NCBI GenBank assembly: GCA_964640965.1
Contig: CAZXJB010000138.1
Location: 1 to 5,095 of the forward strand
Reading direction: 5' to 3'
Source of the DNA: HRBIN12 sp964640965
GTDB taxonomy: Bacteria; Actinomycetota; UBA4738; HRBIN12
Length of the DNA stretch: 5,095 nt
Part shown: one piece after another, positions 1 through 4,604 of the stretch
How positions within the stretch are numbered: position 1 is the first letter of the stretch
How the letters are laid out: every line of letters begins with the position of its first letter
Program-made: the position numbers and the translations under genes
The notes under the pieces: generated by a model
What the model was told of the DNA's origin: nothing
What the model saw: only the letters and a program-made list of their open reading frames with translations
Database searches by the model: none

Positions 1-22
1 CGGGCGGCCTCCAGGCCGCCCG
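1..22. repeat. 10-bp perfect inverted repeat at the left edge, within glcE
   Basis: CGGGCGGCCT and AGGCCGCCCG are perfect reverse complements separated by 2 nt. The repeat lies inside the glcE reading frame, around codons 182-188, and may extend beyond the window. A second stem, GCGCGCAG/CTGCGCGC with a 4-nt loop, follows at 25-44. In DNA this rich in G+C such pairs often arise by chance from codon bias, so no role is claimed. Confidence 0.5.
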
Positions 23-566
23 GCGCGCGCAGCGTCCTGCGCGCCGCGGGCAGCGGGCGGACCCTGAGCGCGACCCGCACGATCACCCCGAGCGTCCCGA
101 GCGAGCCGACGACGAGCTTGTGCACGTCGTACCCGGTGACGTTCTTCACGGTCCGGGCGCCGCTGCGCACGAGGCGGCCGTCGCCGGTCACGAGCTCGAC
201 CTCGAGCACGGTGTCGCGGACGGCGCCGACCGACAGGCGCCGCGGCGAGGAGGCCCCCGCCGCGATCACCCCGCCCACGGTCGCGTGCGCGGGCGCGTCG
301 ACGGGCCACTCCTGGCCGTGCTCGGCGAGCGTGCGCTGCAGGTCGCCGACCCGCATCCCGGCGCCGACGACGGCGACCATCTCCGCGGGCTCGTAGGCGA
401 CGAGCTCGTCGAGCATCGTGGTCCACAGCTCGGCGTCGACCTCGCACGGGTTCCCCTTGTCGATGTGCGCCCGCCCGCCGGCGACGAGGAGCCGGCGTCG
501 GCGCGCGCTCGCCTCGCGGAGCGTCTCAACGACGTCGGGGACCGAGTGCGGGTGGATCAGATCCAT
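1..566 (-). CDS. glcE: Glycolate oxidase FAD-binding subunit GlcE, N-terminal part (runs off left edge)
   Basis: This is the start of a second FAD-linked subunit of glycolate oxidase. GlcE works with GlcD and the iron-sulfur subunit GlcF to oxidise glycolate to glyoxylate and pass electrons to the respiratory chain. I read 188 complete codons from an ATG at 566 before the window ends; the E. coli protein is about 350 residues, so roughly half is present. The p-cresol methylhydroxylase-type FAD fold is recognisable: AGGRAHIDKGNP at about 29-40 stands where GlcE proteins usually have an RGGGTK-like loop, TVGGVIAAG is at 96-104, and TVKNVTGYDVHKL (139-151) followed by VGSLGTLGVI (153-162) is the GlcE signature. 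The ATG lies 4 nt after a GGAGG and overlaps the last 10 nt of glcD, so translational coupling is likely. The family assignment is firm. The substrate (glycolate or D-lactate) is inferred from the pairing with GlcD. glcF would be expected further left. Confidence 0.9.
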   Translation of the reverse strand, partial: MDLIHPHSVPDVVETLREASARRRRLLVAGGRAHIDKGNPCEVDAELWTTMLDELVAYEPAEMVAVVGAGMRVGDLQRTLAEHGQEWPVDAPAHATVGGVIAAGASSPRRLSVGAVRDTVLEVELVTGDGRLVRSGARTVKNVTGYDVHKLVVGSLGTLGVIVRVALRVRPLPAARRTLRAPGGLEAA

Positions 567-2041
567 GACCCCTCCGGCAGCCGCGCCGCCGCCTCGGCCG
601 CGTCCGAGCCGAACGCGAGCGCGAAGTCCCCGCAGCGCGCGCCCTCGGGCAGCACCTTGTGCGGATTCATCCGGCCCTCGGGGTCGAAGGCGGCGCGCAC
701 GCACGCCTGCGCCCCGAGGTCCTCGGCGCTGAACACGAGCGGCATGAACTCGCGCTTCTCCAGGCCGATCCCGTGCTCGCCCGAGAGCGCGCCGCCGGCC
801 TCGACGCACAGGCGCACGATCTCCTCGCTCGCCCGCAGGACCCGCTCGAGCGTGCCCGGCACCCGCCGGTCGAAGGACAGCAGGGGGTGGAGGTTCCCGT
901 CGCCGGCGTGGAACACGTTGGTGATGACGAGCCCGTACCGCTCTGCGATCCCGTAGATCCCGGCGAGGACCGGGGCGAGCTTGGTCCTCGGGACCACGCA
1001 GTCGTGCAGGTGGTAGTGGGGCGCGATCTGCGCGACGGCGCCGAAGGCGCTCTTGCGGCCCTTCCAGATCAGGGCGCGCTCGGCCTCGTCGGCCGCGACG
1101 CGGACGCTGCGGCAGCGGTGCTCGCGGGCTGCCCGCTCGACGGCGCGCGCCTGCGCCTCGACCGCGCCGCGGGTGCCGTCGACCTCGACGATGAGGATCG
1201 CCGCCGCGTCGGTCGGGTAGCCGGCGTGGGCGAAGCGCTCGGCGGCGACCACGATGCCGCGGTCCATCATCTCGATCGCGGCCGGGACCACGCCCGAGGC
1301 GATGATCGCCGAGACCGTGGCGGCGCAGTCCTCCACGGTCTCGAAGTCGAAGAGCATCGTGCGCAGCGCCGGCGGCAGGGGGGTGAGGCGGACGCACGCC
1401 GCCACGACGATGCCGAGGGTGCCCTCCGAGCCCACCACCGCGCCGCGCAGGTCGTAGCCGGCGGCCTCCGGGGCCTCCGAGCCGAGGCGCTCGAGCGAGC
1501 CGTCGGGCAGCACGAGGTCCACGGCGAGCACGTGGTTCGAGGTCACGCCGTAGGCGAGGCAGTGCGGGCCCCCGGCGTTCGTGCTGACGTTCCCGCCGAT
1601 CGAGCACGTCTGCTGCGAGGAGGGGTCGGGGGCGTAGGTGAAGCCGTACGGCGCGAGCGCGTTCGCGAGGTCGAGGTTCCGAACGCCGGGCTCGACCCAG
1701 GCCAGCCGATCCTCGGGGCGGACCTCGAGGATCCGGTCCATCTTCGTCGTCACGACGACGAGGGCGTCCCCGATCGGCGTGGCGCCGCCCGCGAGGCCCG
1801 TGCCGGAGCCGCGCGGCACGATCGGCAGGCCGTGCTCGGCCGCGACGCGGACGCACGCCACGACCTCCTCGATCGAGCGTGGGAGCGCGACGAGCGCGCA
1901 CCCGCCCTCGACCATCGAGGCGTCGCGGGCGTAGAGCGCGACGGCGAGGGGGTCGGCGAGCACCCGCTCGGATCCGAGCACCTCCTCGAGCGCCTCGCGC
2001 GCCCGAGCGATCCGATCCACCGAGCGGGTGCTCGCCTCCAC
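557..2041 (-). CDS. glcD: Glycolate oxidase subunit GlcD (FAD-linked oxidase)
   Basis: This is the 494-residue FAD-linked catalytic subunit that oxidises glycolate (possibly D-lactate) to the 2-oxo acid; E. coli GlcD has 499 residues. The FAD-binding domain shows PRGSGTGLAGG (76-86), DPSSQQTCSIGGN (139-151) with NAGG soon after, and VGSEGTLGI (203-211). The C-terminal oxidase domain shows EMMD (257-260), AHAGYP (271-276), NVFHAGDGNLHP (375-386), SGEHGIGLEK (420-429) and NPHKVLP (459-465). His378, His385 and Glu422 match the metal-binding residues known in the related D-2-hydroxyglutarate dehydrogenase. I compared it from memory with E. coli GlcD, and the match runs over the whole length. The start is GTG at 2041 without a Shine-Dalgarno sequence, but with a TAnnnT box exactly 6 nt upstream, so a leaderless start is plausible; a second in-frame GTG at 2020 is the alternative. 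It lies 39 nt after the DJ-1-family gene and overlaps glcE by 10 nt. A D-lactate dehydrogenase role cannot be excluded. Confidence 0.95.
   Translation of the reverse strand: MEASTRSVDRIARAREALEEVLGSERVLADPLAVALYARDASMVEGGCALVALPRSIEEVVACVRVAAEHGLPIVPRGSGTGLAGGATPIGDALVVVTTKMDRILEVRPEDRLAWVEPGVRNLDLANALAPYGFTYAPDPSSQQTCSIGGNVSTNAGGPHCLAYGVTSNHVLAVDLVLPDGSLERLGSEAPEAAGYDLRGAVVGSEGTLGIVVAACVRLTPLPPALRTMLFDFETVEDCAATVSAIIASGVVPAAIEMMDRGIVVAAERFAHAGYPTDAAAILIVEVDGTRGAVEAQARAVERAAREHRCRSVRVAADEAERALIWKGRKSAFGAVAQIAPHYHLHDCVVPRTKLAPVLAGIYGIAERYGLVITNVFHAGDGNLHPLLSFDRRVPGTLERVLRASEEIVRLCVEAGGALSGEHGIGLEKREFMPLVFSAEDLGAQACVRAAFDPEGRMNPHKVLPEGARCGDFALAFGSDAAEAAARLPEGSWI
569..575 (-). promoter_or_regulatory. 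Ribosome binding site of glcE inside the end of glcD
   Basis: On the minus strand GGAGGGG sits just before the ATG at 566, with 4 nt between GGAGG and the start codon. It lies within the last codons of glcD, which fixes the glcE start and supports translational coupling of the two subunits. The spacing is on the short side of the usual range. Confidence 0.6.
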
Positions 2042-2042
2042 G

Positions 2043-2052
2043 AGCCTAGGCT
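2043..2052. repeat. 10-bp perfect palindrome in the DJ-1/glcD gap
   Basis: AGCCTAGGCT is a perfect 10-bp palindrome in the 39-nt gap between the DJ-1-family gene and glcD. It overlaps the proposed -10 box of glcD, so it could be a short operator half-set or a chance result of the symmetry of the TAnnnTA element. No flanking extension or second copy is seen. Confidence 0.4.
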
Positions 2053-2053
2053 A
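2048..2053 (-). promoter_or_regulatory. Possible leaderless -10 box for glcD
   Basis: The minus strand reads TAGCCT followed by 6 nt and then the GTG start of glcD at 2041. This is the -12 to -7 position of a TAnnnT box for a transcript that begins at the start codon, a layout known from actinobacterial leaderless genes. No Shine-Dalgarno sequence is present here, which agrees. No convincing -35 box is visible. It would give glcD and glcE an internal promoter besides read-through from the DJ-1-family gene. Confidence 0.45.
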
Positions 2054-2080
2054 CGCGAGCCGCTCGGCGAACGTGCGGCC

Positions 2081-2641
2081 TCACGCCGGAGCCTTGCTCC
2101 GCAGGATGTCGATGAACTCGCGCATCCACGCCGGGTGGTCCGGCCAGGCGCGGGCCGAGACCATGAGGCCGTCCACCACGGCCTCGGCGTCCACGAACTC
2201 CGCCCCGGCCGCGCGCACGTCCGGCTCGAGGGCGGGGTAGGCCGCCGTCCGCCGGCCCTTGAGCACCCCCGCGGCGGCCAGCGCGAGCGGCGCGTGGCAC
2301 AGCTGCGCCACCGGCTTGTCCTGCGCGAAGAAGTGCTCGATGATCCGCCGGCAGTCCGGGTCGTTGCGGATGTACTCGGGCGCCCGCCCGCCGGGGATCA
2401 CGAGCGCGTCGTACGCGGCCGGGTCGACGTCCTTGAACGCGAGGTCCGCGGGCCACGTGTACCCGGGCTTCTCCGTGTAGGTGTCGTAGCCCTCGACGAA
2501 GTCGTGCACGACGAACTGCAGCCGCTTCTTCGAGGGCGCCGCGATGTGGACCTCGTGTCCCTCCTCCCGCAATCGCTGGTAGGGGTACAGGACCTCGAGG
2601 GACTCGGCCGCGTCGCCGGCGAGGATCAGGATCTTCGCCAC
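2081..2641 (-). CDS. DJ-1/PfpI family protein, likely glyoxalase III/deglycase-like
   Basis: This is a 186-residue cytoplasmic protein of the DJ-1/PfpI (class I glutamine amidotransferase-like) superfamily. The nucleophile elbow AQLCHAP gives Cys115 and His116, and Glu13 in GDAAESLE matches the conserved acidic partner, so the Cys-His-Glu site of Pyrococcus PfpI is intact. Further family marks are PGGRAPEYIRND (83-94), VDAEAVVDG (150-158) and AWMREFI near the C terminus. The TYTEKPGY stretch resembles the plant DJ-1D type, which has glyoxalase III activity (glyoxal to glycolate, methylglyoxal to lactate). Protease or deglycase activity has been reported for relatives and is debated. I chose the GTG at 2641 because AAGGAGGT lies 7 nt upstream; an in-frame GTG at 2650 would overlap that site. 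A sigma70-type promoter lies just upstream and glcD-glcE follow, which suggests aldehyde detoxification feeding glycolate oxidase. The family is certain; the exact reaction is inferred. Confidence 0.9.
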   Translation of the reverse strand: MAKILILAGDAAESLEVLYPYQRLREEGHEVHIAAPSKKRLQFVVHDFVEGYDTYTEKPGYTWPADLAFKDVDPAAYDALVIPGGRAPEYIRNDPDCRRIIEHFFAQDKPVAQLCHAPLALAAAGVLKGRRTAAYPALEPDVRAAGAEFVDAEAVVDGLMVSARAWPDHPAWMREFIDILRSKAPA

Positions 2642-2648
2642 GGCTGCC

Positions 2649-2656
2649 ACCTCCTT
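2649..2656 (-). promoter_or_regulatory. Shine-Dalgarno site that decides the DJ-1-family start
   Basis: AAGGAGGT on the minus strand is a near-perfect anti-16S match, 7 nt before the GTG at 2641. An in-frame GTG at 2650 overlaps this site and so cannot use it. The start is therefore set at 2641, making the protein 186 residues instead of 189. Confidence 0.8.
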
Positions 2657-2680
2657 CCGTGGTCGATACCCGACCTCCCG

Positions 2681-2709
2681 AATGTAGGTCGCCGCCTCGG
2701 GCCGGTCAA
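2681..2709 (-). promoter_or_regulatory. Sigma70-type promoter for the DJ-1/glcD/glcE operon
   Basis: On the minus strand TTGACC (2709-2704) and TACATT (2686-2681) are separated by exactly 17 nt. The -35 box matches the consensus at 5 of 6 positions and the -10 box at 4 of 6. The expected transcription start is near 2674, giving a leader of about 33 nt that carries the Shine-Dalgarno site. It lies in the 108-nt gap after the rhodanese gene, which makes the DJ-1-family gene the head of its own transcription unit. Confidence 0.7.
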
Positions 2710-2732
2710 ACGCGGAGGTCCGGACGCCCCGC

Positions 2733-2749
2733 GCCGCGCCCGGCGCGGC
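2733..2749 (-). terminator. GC hairpin directly after the rhodanese stop, possible terminator
   Basis: GCCGCGC and GCGCGGC form a perfect 7-bp stem with a 3-nt loop, starting on the base after the rhodanese stop codon. No T-tract follows on the minus strand, so it is not a classical intrinsic terminator. Tail-less hairpins have been proposed as terminators in high-GC actinobacteria. Its place between one gene's stop and the next unit's promoter fits that role, but such hairpins arise easily in DNA this rich in G+C. Confidence 0.35.
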
Positions 2750-3082
2750 TCAGGCGACGCGACCGGGGGCGCCGTCGGGCGTGGTGAAGGGCAGGCCCTG
2801 GCGCTCCCACTCCTCCATGCCGCCCTCGAGGTTGTGGGCCTCGAAGCCGCGCGCCTGGAGCATGAGCGCCCCGAGCTCGCTCCGGTTGCCGGAGCGGCAG
2901 ACGACGACCACGGGCTTGCTCGGGTCGAGCCCGTCGAGCTGCCCGGCGAGGATGGCGTTCAGCGGGAGGTGGATGGCGCCCTCGATCCGTCCCGCGACCC
3001 ACTCGTAGGTCTCGCGGCAGTCGACGATCTGGACCTCGTCGCGGCGCTCCCACACGCCCTTGGGGTGGCTGAGCTCGTCCAT
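2750..3082 (-). CDS. Single-domain rhodanese-like sulfurtransferase
   Basis: This is a 110-residue protein consisting of one rhodanese domain, similar in size to GlpE/PspE-type proteins. The domain shows IVDCRETYEWVAGRIEGAIHLP (19-40, CH2A-like DxRE and GxIxGAxHxP pattern) and the active-site loop VCRSGNRSE (61-69). Cys62 is the persulfide-carrying residue and Arg67 closes the loop. HNLEGGMEEWERQGLP (83-98) is the usual C-terminal helix of the fold. Such proteins move sulfane sulfur to thiol or cyanide acceptors; the physiological acceptor here is unknown. There is no signal peptide, so it should act in the cytoplasm. It starts 28 nt after the macrodomain gene on the same strand and may be co-transcribed with it, although a TAGCAT box lies just upstream. 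No Shine-Dalgarno sequence is seen before the ATG. A GC hairpin follows the stop. Confidence 0.92.
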   Translation of the reverse strand: MDELSHPKGVWERRDEVQIVDCRETYEWVAGRIEGAIHLPLNAILAGQLDGLDPSKPVVVVCRSGNRSELGALMLQARGFEAHNLEGGMEEWERQGLPFTTPDGAPGRVA

Positions 3083-3091
3083 CGCACCGAG

Positions 3092-3097
3092 ATGCTA
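3092..3097 (-). promoter_or_regulatory. Possible -10 box before the rhodanese gene
   Basis: TAGCAT on the minus strand ends 10 nt before the ATG at 3082, which would give a leader of only about 3 nt. The gene lacks a Shine-Dalgarno sequence, so near-leaderless expression is possible. No -35 box is evident, and co-transcription with the macrodomain gene 28 nt upstream is equally likely. Confidence 0.3.
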
Positions 3098-3110
3098 CCA
3101 ACCGGCCCCG

Positions 3111-3638
3111 TTAGGACCCGCCGGTCGCCGCGAGGGCGCGCTCGAAGGCCTCGTAGGCGCGCGCGTCGAAGAGGACGAAGCGGACCTCCTCGACCTTGGT
3201 GTCCGCGCCGAGCACGGCGGCGATCGCCACGGGGGCGGCCTCCTCGACCGGGTACCCGTACACGCCGGTCGAGATCGCGGGGAAGGCGACGGTGCGCGCG
3301 CCGAGCTCGTCGGCCACGCGCAGCGCCTCGGTGTGGCAGCGGGCGAGGAGCGGCGCGGGGTCCTCGTGCTCGTGGTAGCGGGGCCCGACGGTGTGGATGA
3401 CCCAGCGGGCCCGGAGCCGGCCGCCGGTGGTCGCCACCGCCTCGCCCGTGGGGAGCCCCTCGGGGTAGCGGGTGCGCCGGATCTCCTTGCACGCGGCGAG
3501 GATCTCGGGCCCGCCCCGGCGGTGGATCGCGCCGTCGACCCCGCCCCCGCCCATGAGCGAGGGGTTCGCGGCGTTCACGACGGCGTCGACATCCTCGAGG
3601 GTGATGTCGCCCATCACGAGCGTGATCCGCGGCGGCAT
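3111..3638 (-). CDS. Macrodomain protein, O-acetyl-ADP-ribose deacetylase (YmdB/MacroD type)
   Basis: This is a 175-residue single macrodomain, about the length of E. coli YmdB (177). Hydrolases of this branch cleave O-acetyl-ADP-ribose and can remove mono-ADP-ribose from acidic residues. The ligand-binding elements are complete: GDIT (10-13), VVNAANPSLMGGGGVDGAIH (20-39), containing the catalytic Asn-Asp pair region (Asn25, Asp35) and the glycine-rich loop, then TGEAVATTGG (64-73), RWVIHTVGP (78-86) and AFPAISTGVYGYP (118-130), which binds the diphosphate and distal ribose. The N terminus MPPRITLVMGDIT aligns with the start of YmdB, which supports the ATG at 3638. No Shine-Dalgarno sequence is present, but TACCAT lies exactly 6 nt upstream, so a leaderless transcript is likely. 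It is divergent from the kinase gene across only 17 nt and is followed by the rhodanese gene. No sirtuin or ADP-ribosyltransferase partner lies in the window, so its substrate here is unknown. Confidence 0.95.
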   Translation of the reverse strand: MPPRITLVMGDITLEDVDAVVNAANPSLMGGGGVDGAIHRRGGPEILAACKEIRRTRYPEGLPTGEAVATTGGRLRARWVIHTVGPRYHEHEDPAPLLARCHTEALRVADELGARTVAFPAISTGVYGYPVEEAAPVAIAAVLGADTKVEEVRFVLFDARAYEAFERALAATGGS

Positions 3639-3643
3639 GCCGC

Positions 3644-3650
3644 TATGGTA
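3644..3650. promoter_or_regulatory. Shared symmetric -10 element for two divergent leaderless genes
   Basis: The heptamer TATGGTA sits in the 17-nt gap between two divergent start codons. On the plus strand TATGGT (3644-3649) lies 6 nt before the GTG at 3656. On the minus strand TACCAT (3650-3645) lies 6 nt before the ATG at 3638. Both therefore occupy the -12 to -7 position for transcripts starting at the start codon. Neither gene has a Shine-Dalgarno sequence. No clear -35 box is visible on either side; any would fall inside the opposite gene's coding sequence. Confidence 0.6.
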
Positions 3651-3655
3651 GCCGC

Positions 3656-4585
3656 GTGGCGGATCTCGACCTGCTCGTGCTGGGGGACGCGAACCCGGAC
3701 CTGATCCTCACCGGCGACGTCGTGCCGGCCTTCGGGCAGGCCGAGAAGCTCGTGGACGAGGCCCGTCTCGTCGTCGGCGGCTCGGGCGCGATCACGGCCT
3801 GCGGGGCGGCGCGGCTCGGGCTGCGGACGGCCTTCGTCGGCGTGGTGGGGGAGGACGTGTTCGGGCGCTTCATGCTGGACGCCCTCGCCGCGCGGGGGGT
3901 CGACGTCTCGGGCTGCGTCGTGGACCCCGAGCGGCCGACGGGGGTCTCGGTGGTGCTCTCGCGGCCCGAGGACCGGGCGACGCTCACCGCGACCGGCACG
4001 ATCTCGGACCTGCGGGGCGAGCTCGTGGACCGCTCGTTGCTCTCCCGTGCGAGGCACGTGCACGTGAGCTCCTACTTCCTGCAGCCGCGGCTCGCCCCCG
4101 ACCTGCCGGAGCTCCTCGAGGCCGCCCGCGCGGCGGGGGCAACGACCTCGATCGACCCGAACTACGACCCCGCCGAGCGCTGGGACGGCGGGCTGCTCGA
4201 GGCGCTGTCGCACACCGACCTGTTCCTGCCGAACTCGCTCGAGGCCCGGGCCATCGGCGGGTCCGAGGACGTGGACATCGCCGCCGAGGTCCTCGCGGGT
4301 CGGGCGCGGATCGTGGCCGTGAAGTTCGGGCAGGGCGGCGGGCTCGCGATCTCGGGGGACGAGGTCGTCCGCAGCGAGGCCGTCCCCGCGGCGGTGGTGG
4401 ACACGACCGGGGCGGGGGACTCCTTCGACGCCGGGTTCATCGCGGGCATGCTCGCCGGGTGGCCGCTCGCGCGCTGCCTCGCGCTCGCGGTGGCCTGCGG
4501 CTCGCTCTCGACCCGGGGGGTCGGCGGGACGGCGGCGCAGCCGAGCCTGCTCGAGGGCCTCGAGGCGCTGGAGCCGACGACGTGA
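3656..4585 (+). CDS. PfkB-family (ribokinase-like) carbohydrate kinase
   Basis: This is a complete 309-residue kinase of the ribokinase/PfkB superfamily, which transfers phosphate from ATP to a sugar or nucleoside hydroxyl in the cytoplasm. The N-terminal substrate region shows GDANPDLIL (10-18) and VVGGSGAITACGAARLG (39-55, PfkB signature 1). PNSLEA (192-197) matches the usual PNxxE element that helps bind Mg-ATP. DTTGAGDSFDAGF (249-261) is PfkB signature 2, with the anion hole GAGD and the catalytic base Asp255. The length is typical for the family. The substrate cannot be read from sequence: ribose, fructose, 2-keto-3-deoxygluconate and adenosine kinases all share these motifs. The start is GTG at 3656, supported by a TAnnnT box 6 nt upstream and by the position of the first beta-strand; the ATG at 3645 is out of frame. 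A second PfkB-superfamily kinase follows 19 nt later and is probably co-transcribed. Confidence 0.92.
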   Translation: MADLDLLVLGDANPDLILTGDVVPAFGQAEKLVDEARLVVGGSGAITACGAARLGLRTAFVGVVGEDVFGRFMLDALAARGVDVSGCVVDPERPTGVSVVLSRPEDRATLTATGTISDLRGELVDRSLLSRARHVHVSSYFLQPRLAPDLPELLEAARAAGATTSIDPNYDPAERWDGGLLEALSHTDLFLPNSLEARAIGGSEDVDIAAEVLAGRARIVAVKFGQGGGLAISGDEVVRSEAVPAAVVDTTGAGDSFDAGFIAGMLAGWPLARCLALAVACGSLSTRGVGGTAAQPSLLEGLEALEPTT

Positions 4586-4604
4586 GGACGCCGGGGCGGA
4601 CCCG

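Noticed and set aside
25..44. A hairpin with an 8-bp stem inside glcE
   Set aside because: It lies within coding sequence, has no T-tract and is made of GC repeats expected from codon bias.
120..956. A 278-codon open frame on the plus strand opposite glcE and glcD
   Set aside because: It spans the junction of two well-identified genes on the other strand and shows no family motif. It is a codon-bias shadow.
659..3400. A 913-codon open frame on the plus strand, antisense to four genes
   Set aside because: It has no stop codon because GC-rich codon bias on the opposite strand removes stops. Its translation is rich in Arg, Gly, Asp, His and Ala with no recognisable domain, and it crosses glcD, the DJ-1-family gene, the rhodanese gene and part of the macrodomain gene, all of which have strong family motifs.
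2959..3492. A 177-codon minus-strand frame across the macrodomain and rhodanese junction
   Set aside because: It is out of frame with both real genes, and its early part is Arg/Pro/Gly-rich. It is not evidence for a frameshift or fusion, because both genes are intact in their own frames.
3621..3626. A -35 box for the kinase promoter
   Set aside because: The bases at the right distance (CGTGAT, or GTGATC one base on) match TTGACA poorly, so no -35 box is claimed.
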